Source: Pseudoflavitalea rhizosphaerae
GTDB lineage: Bacteria; Bacteroidota; Bacteroidia; Chitinophagales; Chitinophagaceae
Reading direction: 5' to 3'
DNA length: 64,000 bases
Assembly (NCBI RefSeq): GCF_003991355.1
Contig: NZ_RCSU01000003.1
Span: 372,001 to 436,000, forward strand
A program made the translations under genes and the position numbers. Shown in pieces: positions 37,351 to 46,165 of this stretch; the first letter of the stretch is position 1, and every line of letters starts with the position of its first letter. Under the pieces are notes generated by a model. That model had not been told where the DNA came from, ran no database searches, and saw nothing but the letters and a program-made list of their open reading frames with translations.

Positions 37351-37902
37351 CTATTTCAATACTTTACGCAGTATCTTAATGGCGTTGTAAATGGTATTGT
37401 AGGCTGTTTTGATGCTTTGTTCCGTAATAGCAGCCACCTGTTCATAAGTATATCCTTCAAAGAACATGAGCCTGATCAGTTCTCTTTGTTTGGGTGTGAG
37501 TTGTTCAATTGCCTTGTGCAGTTTCTGCTTCAGCTCTTCATCATGTTGTACGCGGATAATGATCTCTTCATAAGGCAGTTCTTCGATCATTTCTTTCTCT
37601 GTGAGCTTATGGATAGCAGCATCGGTTTTGGAAAAATAGACCAACTTATCGATCAGTGATCTTCGGAGAGAAGTAAAAAGATAGGCCCGCACCTGCTTCA
37701 CTTCATTGAGGCGGTTATGTTTGTCCCAGAGTTGAAAGAACAACTGGGTAACACAGTCCTTCACCAGCTCATCATTGGCGGTTATCTTCAGCCCGAAACG
37801 CACGAGGTGGAAATAGGTATTGTTGTACAGATCGAAAAGAGCCTGCTTGTTCCCTTTCCGGATCTCATCCCAGTAAATTATGTTCTGTTCATCATCTGTC
37901 AT
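37351..37902 (-). CDS. ECF RNA polymerase sigma-70 factor (locus 1)
   Basis: 183 residues. Region 2 (DLYNNTYFHLVRFGLKI, DCVTQLFFQLWDKH, VRAYLFTSLRRSLIDKL) and region 4 (LTPKQRELIRLMFFEGYTYEQVAAITEQSIKTAYNTIYNAI) are clear; no region 1 or 3, as expected for the extracytoplasmic type. The ATG at 37902 lies 11 bases inside the 3' end of the tricorn-like protease gene, so sigma expression is probably coupled to that gene. It should direct transcription of the downstream SusC/SusD/enzyme genes. Confidence 0.95.
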   Translation of the reverse strand: MTDDEQNIIYWDEIRKGNKQALFDLYNNTYFHLVRFGLKITANDELVKDCVTQLFFQLWDKHNRLNEVKQVRAYLFTSLRRSLIDKLVYFSKTDAAIHKLTEKEMIEELPYEEIIIRVQHDEELKQKLHKAIEQLTPKQRELIRLMFFEGYTYEQVAAITEQSIKTAYNTIYNAIKILRKVLK

Positions 37903-40900
37903 TCGCAGATTGTTTCGTTTGGCGGATGGCTTCTTCGAGTTGCTGATCCTGTCCCTGGCTCACTTTGCCATACTCGTTCATAACGCGAATATCCGGTTCT
38001 GTCTGATAGTTTTCCAAATACTTTCCGGCATTCGTTTTCACGCCCACGGTGGGTACGCTGTAGCTGAGGGTTGGATCCAGCAGTGTTTGTCCTGTCATCC
38101 AGGTACAACTGCCGGGCACCGGCATGCCGATCAGTTTGCCCATATGAAGATATTGATAGTCGTACACAAAGCAGTGACCATCGCTGTAATTTGATTCGCC
38201 GGCCAGCACCAGGCTTGGTTTGGTCCAGCGGAAACCCGGTTCTATACCGGCAAGAAAATGATCATTTGTGTTGCTCCTGGTCCTGGTGCCACTCAGGAAA
38301 CTAATGAGTTCAGGGGCCAGGTCGCCGCCACGGTTGAAGCGGGTATCAACAATGATGCCTTTGCAGTGATGGTATCTTCCCAATATTTCTTCATACACAC
38401 TCCGGTAGGCAGCATCATTCATCCTGTAAAGATGAACATAGCCCCATTCGCCATTGGTGGTTTTTTCGGTTTCAAGACGATTGCGTTCTACCCAACGCTG
38501 ATAAAGAAGATCGGCTTCTTCCGATGGAGTAAGTGCTGTTATTTCAATTTTGCGGACCTGCCCAGCGCTTTTCAATTCCAGTTCTATCTTTTTCCCTGAT
38601 TTTCCCGCCAGGTAATAATCGATGTCTTTATCAGCAGCTATCGTTGATCCATCAACGCTGAGGATGATATCTCCGGGCTTTACCTCAAAGGATGCCCGGG
38701 CAAGCGGAGAATTAGAGATAATTTCTTCGATCTTCATACCTGCTCCTTCATATTGCTGATCATAGAAAACTCCCAGTGATCCTGTTATTTCAATATCCCT
38801 GCGCTTTCTGTTGAATGCAGCACCGGTATGGCTTACATTCAACTCTCCCAATAACTCGTTGAGCATTTCGGCAAAGTCGAAATTGTTATCGATGCCGCTG
38901 AGGTATTTGCGGTAATCATTGCCGAGCTGTTTCCAGTTGGCATCGTGATACCCGGCTGTATAAAATGTCTGGCCTGTTCTTCGCCAGACATGATCGAACA
39001 TTGCTGCTCTTTCTTTTGCAGGATCGATGATTATTTCAGTTTTGATGTTTACCGGTTGTTGGACAGCAGTTGCGGGATCAATGCGGATCAGTTGCCCATC
39101 CGATAGCAGGTACAACCATTTTTGTTCTTTATCCCATTGCAAACTCCCGGCTGGCAATTTCAGCTGTAGTAGTCTTTTTGTTTCTTTTGATTGGAGATCG
39201 GTTTTCCAGAGGTCATATTGATTTTCCAGTTTTGCGAGATAGTATAGTGTGTTTCCATCTTTACTCAATACAGCATCTGCAATCATTGAGGAAACGGTAG
39301 TGAGCCTTTGCACATCTTTTTGCCGTCTTTCTGCAAAATCCCACCTGGTATTCTCATCCGTGAAAAAAGCGAACATATCAGTCTGAGCCGGACCGCTATT
39401 ATCGAAACTATGCAAACCAGAACGATCACTGGAAAAAAGGATCACTTTCCCATTCATCATCCATTTTGGTCTTGTTTCACTAAAGCCACTCCTGGTGAGG
39501 TTGATGAGGCGGTCATTACCTGAAGCCTCGATGATGCCCACTTCATCATTTCCGGCCCCCTGTTCTGTGAATTGTACCAGCAGCCAACGGCTATCGGGGC
39601 TCCATTCAAAATACTGGTCCCGATCCCGCCTGCTCACCAATTGTTCACCGGTAAGTATTTCGCGGGAGTTTCCTGTTGCGATATTGTACACCCTGAGTGT
39701 ATTCCTGTTGGCAATATAAGCGATCTCCTTTCCGTTGGGCGACCAGGCAGGCTGGTAATTTTCCTGGTCATTGCCGATCAGTTCCTTCTCTATTATTTGA
39801 GCAGCATCGAAAAAATTATTTCCGGGAGCAACCTCGGCCTGCATGATCTTCCAGGTCCCGGTATTTTCGCTGGCATATAACAGTGAGTGGCCATCGGGAG
39901 CAAAGCTCAAACCAGCCTCCTCTGAGGGTGTGTTTGTAATGCGTCTGATTTCTTTTCCATGTATGTTACTGACAAAAACTTCACCCCTTGCGATGAATGC
40001 CATTTCCTTTCCGGAAGGTGAAACGGCAAACTCACTTGCCTCTGTGATGGCTACCTGTTTAAGCGCCTGCTGTGGGGTTACCGGAATCCTGATCAGGACT
40101 TTCTTCGGCGCAGCATTATTTTTTTTGATCCAGATCTCTCCATCGTACCCGAAACAAATGGTATTGTTCTTTGCAATGCTGAGGAACCGGACAGGATGGT
40201 CTTTAAAAAAAGTCAGTTGCCTGGGCTGATCTTTTCCCGAAAGTGAAGATTGAAAAACATTGAAGCTGCCTGATCTTTCGCTTAAAAAATAAATAGCTGC
40301 TTGATCGGCAGAGAACACAGGGCTTCTGTCTTCTCCAATGAATTCACTTAGTTGACGGTGCGAATCAGCATGCTGATCATATACCCAGATATTTCTTGCA
40401 GCGGAAGAAACCTGGTGTTTACGCCAGGGATTCTCTCTTGCCTTTCGATCGTGATAAATGATAAGATTCCCATCTGCACTGAGTTTAGCGTCTTCAGCAG
40501 GGGTGGTCAGTAATTGTTTTACCCTGCCGCCCGCAGCAGGTACAGTATACAATTCAGGTAATGATTCGGATGGGAATTGCCGGCAGGCAGGAGCATCCAT
40601 TCTCGCTGCGGAAAAAACAATGGTATTTCCATTAGCCATAAAGTCTGAGGGGAATTCATCGGCAGCATGCCATGTGAGTTGTTTTGCTTCGCCACCTTGT
40701 GCAGGAACAATATACAGATCAAAATTACCGGAACGGTTTCCGGCAAAGGCGATCTGCCTGGCATCGCGGCTCCAGACCGGCATCAGCTCCTGCCCATCCA
40801 ATTGTACCAACAACTTTGCTGATCCTCCGGATGCAGGAACAGTGTAGAGGTCGCCATGATAGGAAAACACGATCGTTTTTCCATCTGGTGAGAGTGCAGG

Positions 40901-40984
40901 ATATCTTAACCAGGTAGGACTGTTTTGTGCCGTCAGTACAGAATTACACAATACAGAAATCAAAATCAGAACAACGCCTTTCAT
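37892..40984 (-). CDS. exported tricorn-type S41 protease
   Basis: 1030 residues with a Sec signal (MKGVVLILISVLCNSVLTAQ). The N-terminal half is built of PD40/TolB-like propeller blades (LSPDGKTIVFSYHGDLYTVPASGG and SRDARQIAFAG repeats). Then come the tricorn C1 region (KERAAMFDHVWRRTGQTFY), a PDZ domain (about 750-835, GVFYDQQYEGAGMKIEEI) and an S41 peptidase domain with NYSDG as the likely nucleophile Ser. Archaeal tricorn is a cytosolic peptidase that trims peptides; this one is exported, probably periplasmic. It overlaps the sigma gene by 11 bases and so belongs to locus 1, supporting a peptide-degrading role. I see no obvious promoter in the 53 bases upstream. Confidence 0.9.
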   Translation of the reverse strand: MKGVVLILISVLCNSVLTAQNSPTWLRYPALSPDGKTIVFSYHGDLYTVPASGGSAKLLVQLDGQELMPVWSRDARQIAFAGNRSGNFDLYIVPAQGGEAKQLTWHAADEFPSDFMANGNTIVFSAARMDAPACRQFPSESLPELYTVPAAGGRVKQLLTTPAEDAKLSADGNLIIYHDRKARENPWRKHQVSSAARNIWVYDQHADSHRQLSEFIGEDRSPVFSADQAAIYFLSERSGSFNVFQSSLSGKDQPRQLTFFKDHPVRFLSIAKNNTICFGYDGEIWIKKNNAAPKKVLIRIPVTPQQALKQVAITEASEFAVSPSGKEMAFIARGEVFVSNIHGKEIRRITNTPSEEAGLSFAPDGHSLLYASENTGTWKIMQAEVAPGNNFFDAAQIIEKELIGNDQENYQPAWSPNGKEIAYIANRNTLRVYNIATGNSREILTGEQLVSRRDRDQYFEWSPDSRWLLVQFTEQGAGNDEVGIIEASGNDRLINLTRSGFSETRPKWMMNGKVILFSSDRSGLHSFDNSGPAQTDMFAFFTDENTRWDFAERRQKDVQRLTTVSSMIADAVLSKDGNTLYYLAKLENQYDLWKTDLQSKETKRLLQLKLPAGSLQWDKEQKWLYLLSDGQLIRIDPATAVQQPVNIKTEIIIDPAKERAAMFDHVWRRTGQTFYTAGYHDANWKQLGNDYRKYLSGIDNNFDFAEMLNELLGELNVSHTGAAFNRKRRDIEITGSLGVFYDQQYEGAGMKIEEIISNSPLARASFEVKPGDIILSVDGSTIAADKDIDYYLAGKSGKKIELELKSAGQVRKIEITALTPSEEADLLYQRWVERNRLETEKTTNGEWGYVHLYRMNDAAYRSVYEEILGRYHHCKGIIVDTRFNRGGDLAPELISFLSGTRTRSNTNDHFLAGIEPGFRWTKPSLVLAGESNYSDGHCFVYDYQYLHMGKLIGMPVPGSCTWMTGQTLLDPTLSYSVPTVGVKTNAGKYLENYQTEPDIRVMNEYGKVSQGQDQQLEEAIRQTKQSANDR

Positions 40985-41037
40985 GTGTGGCCATGCATTG
41001 ATGAGCGGGTAATTTACAAAAAGGCGCTCAATAAATG

Positions 41038-42354
41038 CTAGCTACAGATCATCTCCAAAATGCCTTCATTCCGGATGATCATCATACCCTGCCGATCTTC
41101 TGTGATCCCCTGCTCCAGCCTGTAAGTATACTTCGGTCTCGCCCCTTCCATGATAGTTGGCAGGAACCTGAACTGTATATTGGGCGTAGCTTTCAAAGCC
41201 TCTCCCACTTCTATGATATGAGTAGACACAACAAATAAACAATCGGCATATTCAGCAAATGCTTCGGTAACGGCAAGCGTTCCATCATAAGCATCTTTCA
41301 CATTAGTACCCTTGAACAATTCATCGAACATCAGCATCAGCCTTTGCCCGCTGGCAGCGGCTTCCGCAGCCTGCTTCACACGGACAACTTCGGCATAGAA
41401 ATGCGAATATCCCAAACCGATATTATCCGCCACATTGATACTCGAATACAATCCTTCCCGTACTGAAAAATCAAACTGATCGGCCGCTACGGGAAAACCC
41501 ATATGCGCGAGATACAGTCCAATGCCCAGCGATTTCATCAGAGTTGATTTACCAGCCATATTGGCGCCGGTGAGGAAAAGCACATTGCTGTTTTCTTTCA
41601 ATTCCAGGTTGTTGCCAATGGCTTTATCGATACAGGGATGCCTGAGCTCCTGCACTGCAAGTATATTTTTCCCGGCAGGTAAAGCAATTGCATAATTGAA
41701 TCCTTTGGCAGCCGAAACATTCCCCACTGCTATATTGAGATCGAGTAGATAGATGAAAGACAAAATATCCTCCATCTCCTTTTGCATTTTGTTCTTGAGG
41801 AGATGTTCATAAAATGCCAGCTTCTTCAATGGCAGGGCCTGGTAAATATCGGTATTCGCAAGTTTTTCCAGTTGTGGATTTGACAGTATCTTTTTTACTT
41901 CATCTACTTTTTCTGTGAAAGGACCGCCTGCATTACGCAACAGCTCTACTATACCAACTGTTCTTTTTATTGTAACGATGGTAGCCTGTAATCCCTGGAT
42001 ATTCTTTTTGTACCGCTCATCCCTTGTAAGGCTGGATAAGGTTTTCTTTACGAATACTGAAAGCAGCACCATACCAGCGCTATTCCCACTGGAAGTGTCG
42101 ATGTATTCCCGCATGAGATTGATCTGCTGCACATCGAAGGGAAAGCTCAATGCCTGCTGCTGGAAGAAACGGAAAATACTGCTGCGCTGGTTGATCTGCT
42201 CTGCATTGGTGAGCGGGTTGCGGAACATTTCATCCAGCAATTGCTCTCCTCCTCTCGTTTTCACCTGGTTGAACAAATGGTACACGGATCCCTGGCGGAA
42301 CTTACCCAGCAAATTCAGTTCATCCAGCGTTTGCCTGTCTATTTTAAAACTCAT
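41038..42354 (-). CDS. MutS-like ATPase lacking mismatch-recognition domain (paralogue 1)
   Basis: 438 residues, about half the length of mismatch-repair MutS. Only the core (domain III-like helices, about 1-220) and the ATPase domain V remain: Walker A TGANMAGKST near residue 263, then DNIGLGYSHFYAEV, Walker B LMLMFDELFKGTN and the signature VSTHIIE. Domains I and II with the mismatch-binding Phe-x-Glu are absent, so classic mismatch repair is unlikely. The paralogue lies just upstream with similar layout (TRGGE motif, ANMAGKST, DELFxGTN). The two probably act as a heterodimer. Last gene of the locus-2 string. Confidence 0.9.
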   Translation of the reverse strand: MSFKIDRQTLDELNLLGKFRQGSVYHLFNQVKTRGGEQLLDEMFRNPLTNAEQINQRSSIFRFFQQQALSFPFDVQQINLMREYIDTSSGNSAGMVLLSVFVKKTLSSLTRDERYKKNIQGLQATIVTIKRTVGIVELLRNAGGPFTEKVDEVKKILSNPQLEKLANTDIYQALPLKKLAFYEHLLKNKMQKEMEDILSFIYLLDLNIAVGNVSAAKGFNYAIALPAGKNILAVQELRHPCIDKAIGNNLELKENSNVLFLTGANMAGKSTLMKSLGIGLYLAHMGFPVAADQFDFSVREGLYSSINVADNIGLGYSHFYAEVVRVKQAAEAAASGQRLMLMFDELFKGTNVKDAYDGTLAVTEAFAEYADCLFVVSTHIIEVGEALKATPNIQFRFLPTIMEGARPKYTYRLEQGITEDRQGMMIIRNEGILEMICS

Positions 42355-42379
42355 GGTTGTAATATTTTATTTCGCAGCT

Positions 42380-42490
42380 GCCCAGTCGCTCGCCTCTGGC
42401 GAGTGACTTGTATTGGTTCGCCTCCGGCGAACACTGTGTCGCCGGAGGCGACGGAATAGAAGTCACTCGCCGGGAGGCGAGCGACTGGGC
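42380..42490. repeat. GC-palindrome repeat, complete copy (copy C) between the two MutS-like genes
   Basis: Outer ends GCCCAGTCGC and GCGACTGGGC are exact reverse complements. Inside are four palindromes with loop cores TCT, TCC, GGA and GGGA. The inner pair is TTCGCCTCCGGCGAA and GTCGCCGGAGGCGAC. Followed by CACTCCGAGTAA, which reaches almost to the stop of the upstream MutS-like gene. Confidence 0.88.
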
Positions 42491-42506
42491 ACACTCCGAG
42501 TAATAT

Positions 42507-43805
42507 CTAAACGGCGCGCTTGCGGCCATTTTTAAGTATCTCCAGTATGCGCTCATTTCTGATAATGATCATACCATGACGGTCATTGGTTACACCCTCT
42601 TCTAACGTATAAGTATATTCGGGAACATTGCCTTTCATTTTTGTTGGCAGGAACCAGAAGCCGATGGAAGAATTTTGACCCAGCTCGTCCGCCGCCTCCA
42701 CGATGTGTGAAGAAATAATGAACCGGCTGTTCTTACGCTCAGCAAAGGCCAGCGTAATGGCCACCGTAGCTTCGTGCGCATCTTTCACATTAGTACCGCG
42801 GAAGAGCTCATCAAAAATCACAAATATAGATTTGCCTGCTTTTAGTTCCGCCGCAACTTTCTTCACGCGCAATACCTCCGCATAAAAATGGCTGGCGCCG
42901 ATACCGAGATTATCCGGCAGGTTGATAGTGGTATACATACCATCCATTACAGAGAACTCCATGTAAGTAGCTGCCACAGGAAATCCCATATGTGCAATGT
43001 ATACCGCCGTACCCACAGATCTCAGGAAGGTGCTCTTACCGGCCATGTTGGCGCCGGTAAGAAACACTACTGTCCTGTTGTTGTTCATGGCTATATCATT
43101 AGGGACGGGATGCTGCAATTCAGGATGGTAAAGCCCTTCGATCCTCATCTCCCCACTGCCCTTTTCGAGCGCTTGGGGGAAAATGAAGTTCCTTTTACGG
43201 GCTACATTCGCAACAGAGATATATACATCCAGCTTATAAATATGAGATAACAATCGTTCCACTTTTTGTCTTTCGCGTACACGCAGCAATACATCAAATG
43301 CCGTTACTGCCGCATACGAAATCTTTCCCTGGCTCTTCTCGCTGAGTACAGGTGCAAATACCGGATCAGCCAGCAGGGATTCCATCAACCCTCTTTCTTC
43401 TTCATATGCAGCAATATTCCTTATGTTGTTCCCATCTATGAACTGCTTTACCTGCTGCATCAGAGCAATCACGGCCGTTACACCATTCTGTATATCCTTT
43501 TCACTCAATGTCTGCTGCATGCCGTTATTCGACTGCTCATTCCTGTTAGCCAGGTATTTTTCCGCCATATCGAAGGTGGAACCTGCAAACGGGAACAATG
43601 TATTCAGCTTACAGAAATGCTCTATAATGCTGCTGCGACGGTTGATTGCCTGCTTATCTGCCAGCGGCATGCGGAACATTTCCTGCAACAGCAATTCACC
43701 CCCACGGGTATGCGTATTATTGTAGAGATCAAAGATGCCTGCTGTATCTCGTTTGCTGAATAATCTCAGGTCATCTATAGTTTGATCGTCTGTTTGTAAG
43801 AACAT
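42507..43805 (-). CDS. MutS-like ATPase lacking mismatch-recognition domain (paralogue 2)
   Basis: 432 residues, clearly paralogous to the next gene. It shares the N-terminal TRGGELLLQEMFRMPLADK helix, Walker A TGANMAGKST near residue 250, SHFYAEVLRVKK, Walker B FVIFDELFRGTN and SSHIVEAADEL. No mismatch-recognition domains. It starts 12 bases after the fused GldF-GldG gene, so it is in the same transcript. The 152-base gap to paralogue 1 is filled by repeat copy C, which could lower or separate expression of the downstream copy. Confidence 0.9.
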   Translation of the reverse strand: MFLQTDDQTIDDLRLFSKRDTAGIFDLYNNTHTRGGELLLQEMFRMPLADKQAINRRSSIIEHFCKLNTLFPFAGSTFDMAEKYLANRNEQSNNGMQQTLSEKDIQNGVTAVIALMQQVKQFIDGNNIRNIAAYEEERGLMESLLADPVFAPVLSEKSQGKISYAAVTAFDVLLRVRERQKVERLLSHIYKLDVYISVANVARKRNFIFPQALEKGSGEMRIEGLYHPELQHPVPNDIAMNNNRTVVFLTGANMAGKSTFLRSVGTAVYIAHMGFPVAATYMEFSVMDGMYTTINLPDNLGIGASHFYAEVLRVKKVAAELKAGKSIFVIFDELFRGTNVKDAHEATVAITLAFAERKNSRFIISSHIVEAADELGQNSSIGFWFLPTKMKGNVPEYTYTLEEGVTNDRHGMIIIRNERILEILKNGRKRAV

Positions 43806-43817
43806 GTGTCTCTTTTT

Positions 43818-46154
43818 TTATTTTCTTTTTCTACGCACCAATATCACGATACCCAGCAACAGCAGCAGTGCAGGCAAAATCCAGATAAAGAAAGTGGATT
43901 GCGCTTTGGCGGCTTTGCTGGAAATGGTAAATAATTGGTCCAGTGGTTCAGGCATAGGGGTGTACACGGGGAACCGGTTATTGTCTAACCAACTGAAGAA
44001 GCCGATAGTTATTGGTTTGCCTCCGTTCCTGATATTGCTCATGTAGTCAGCATCTCCGGCCACCAGGATCCGTTGCTTCTTGTCAGGCAGGTTCCTGGTA
44101 ACAATAGCTATGGTAGTAAAAGGCGTTTTTTTCACATCTCCCTCTGCGGGCGTGAAAACGGGTGCTGTTGAATCCACCACCAGCCTGCCGGCTTTGTTGA
44201 ATGCACCTTCTTTTGTGACCAATAAAGGTTTGAACTGGTAAGGAGTTCCGCCTATGACCTGCACTTCCACAGCCCCGGGCACTACATCCGGCACTGTATC
44301 CTTGTATTTGGGATTGTTCATCCTGTTCCGCAGTCTTTGCATACCCTGGCCATCGTACATAAAATACAGGTCAGGTTTAAAATAGGTCTGCAGCATATTG
44401 GGTACTTCATGCCTGGTTACATGAACCAGTTGTCCGGGTTCCAAACGTGTACCAATATGCGAAAGTAAAGGGTTGAGAATTTCCTGTTTACCAGGCTCAC
44501 CCATAATGAAGGCATTGCCGCCATTGTCAAGGTATCTTTTTATCCTTTCTTCTTTCAGCGGGCTCAGCGCTGTTTTTGGGTCGGCTACCACCAGGCTGGA
44601 AATGTCCTGGGGTATTTCTCGTAAATCAGGAGATATGGTGTCTGCATCAAAACCAAGATTGATGAGCGAGGACCTGTTTCCTTTATTGAAAGCATGCGCA
44701 TTGAATTCACGTTCACCAACCTTATAAATATCCCTTTCCAGGTTACCGGTAGTATACAATACTTTCGGCATTTCCGGCATCTGCAATCTTTTGAAAGCGG
44801 CAGATACCTGAATCTCATGGGGCCAGAAATCTGTATCAGGGAAGGTCCTCAGCCAGGTAGTCTTGCCTTTGTATTTCAACTGCATTACAGCCCTCATTTT
44901 TTCAGGGTGCAGGTCTACCATCTTCCTGACTTCTTCCGGCGTCGCAAACCTGGAAAGATCGGTTTCATATCCTTCTGCATTGATGGCCGCAATTTCCTTC
45001 ATCGTTTTTTTCGGGTAGTTTCGATAGATAGTACTGTCTCCGTCCATCCAATCATAGTAATACACGAAATTGAATTTGATATCGGGCTTGAAACGAAGAT
45101 ATCGTTCCCATAAGACCCACATATATTCATTTCGTCCTGCGGGTGCGGTTTTACTGTAACTGCCATCCAGCAGGTTGCTGTACAACGTCACCTCCAGCGG
45201 TTCTCCCTTTTCGAAACCGGCAATTACTTTTTGCGTATTGGGATGGATAGTAAGGAGATTGTCGCGCGTGGTATCCCAATAACCGATCATACCGGGCCTT
45301 GAACTGAAATATCCGATCAATAATACCACAGCAGTGACTGCAACATAACGAATTGCTTTTCGGTACCAGGGCAGGAACTCCCTGCTGCCTTTCAGCCTGA
45401 ATGCGGTAAAGGAAAGGAACATGAAAATGATAAGCAGGAAATAGATCACATCCGCGGTTGTAATGAGACCGCTGATCATTTTGCCTGCCCTGCTGCCGAG
45501 CGCTAAAAAATAAGTAAGATCACGGACCAGGTCATATTGCTGCCAGAGCCCGCCGATCCTGTTCAGGATGAAGATGACGAGAAAAGTGGCGATAGCGCTT
45601 ACGATCTGGTAAGTACTGAGACTGCTCATGAACAAACCGATGGCGCCGAATGCACAGATCAGCAAATAGAATCCAAGCGTGGCAGATAGCACCATCCCCG
45701 TATCCACATCCTTGATATTGAGTAAGCCCGCGATCATGAAAATACCCATCACTGCTATCAGCAGCAGGTTGAAGACCATCAGGGCCAGGTATTTCCCCAA
45801 CACGATATGCCTTGTTTTCACCGGCGAAGAATACAATAATTTGATGGTGCCATTGTTCATCTCACGGCTGATCATACCCATGGTAAGCAAGGGCAGGAAG
45901 AGATAAAGGTTATTGATGGCATTCACATAAATGCTATCGTTATTCAGGAACACCATCTGTGTGAGCGAGCGGTTGAAACCCTCGAATTTTGGATTGTTCT
46001 CCTGCATCAGCGATTGCCATTTGGCAAATTCCTGGATTACCCGGCTGTAAAAAAATGAACACTGCACCAGGAAGGCCACAAATAAAAACCAGGCCACAGG
46101 AGAATAGAACAGATTACGGAGCTCTGTCCGGGCGATCTTATAGATCAGTTTCAT
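43818..46154 (-). CDS. fused GldF-GldG-like ABC-2 permease/auxiliary protein
   Basis: 778 residues. The N-terminal 260 or so form an ABC-2 type permease (GldF-like; helices at about 20-35, 85-100, 130-150, 160-180, 185-205 and 235-255, with MGMISREMNNGTIKLLYSSPV). A further helix near 280 leads into a long extracytoplasmic GldG-like/ABC_transp_aux domain (about 300-740, with TTGNLERDIYK, ALSPLKEERIKRYLDNGGNAF and RILVAGDADYM). A C-terminal helix and RRKRK tail close it. In gliding Bacteroidota GldF and GldG are separate proteins partnering the GldA ATPase; here they are one chain, with the ATPase gene 11 bases upstream. Substrate unknown. Confidence 0.88.
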   Translation of the reverse strand: MKLIYKIARTELRNLFYSPVAWFLFVAFLVQCSFFYSRVIQEFAKWQSLMQENNPKFEGFNRSLTQMVFLNNDSIYVNAINNLYLFLPLLTMGMISREMNNGTIKLLYSSPVKTRHIVLGKYLALMVFNLLLIAVMGIFMIAGLLNIKDVDTGMVLSATLGFYLLICAFGAIGLFMSSLSTYQIVSAIATFLVIFILNRIGGLWQQYDLVRDLTYFLALGSRAGKMISGLITTADVIYFLLIIFMFLSFTAFRLKGSREFLPWYRKAIRYVAVTAVVLLIGYFSSRPGMIGYWDTTRDNLLTIHPNTQKVIAGFEKGEPLEVTLYSNLLDGSYSKTAPAGRNEYMWVLWERYLRFKPDIKFNFVYYYDWMDGDSTIYRNYPKKTMKEIAAINAEGYETDLSRFATPEEVRKMVDLHPEKMRAVMQLKYKGKTTWLRTFPDTDFWPHEIQVSAAFKRLQMPEMPKVLYTTGNLERDIYKVGEREFNAHAFNKGNRSSLINLGFDADTISPDLREIPQDISSLVVADPKTALSPLKEERIKRYLDNGGNAFIMGEPGKQEILNPLLSHIGTRLEPGQLVHVTRHEVPNMLQTYFKPDLYFMYDGQGMQRLRNRMNNPKYKDTVPDVVPGAVEVQVIGGTPYQFKPLLVTKEGAFNKAGRLVVDSTAPVFTPAEGDVKKTPFTTIAIVTRNLPDKKQRILVAGDADYMSNIRNGGKPITIGFFSWLDNNRFPVYTPMPEPLDQLFTISSKAAKAQSTFFIWILPALLLLLGIVILVRRKRK

Positions 46155-46165
46155 ATATCAGTCTT

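Noticed and set aside
41038-43805. Mismatch repair mutS genes
   Set aside because: Only about 430 residues each, with no domain I/II or mismatch-binding motif; they are MutS-like ATPases of another function.
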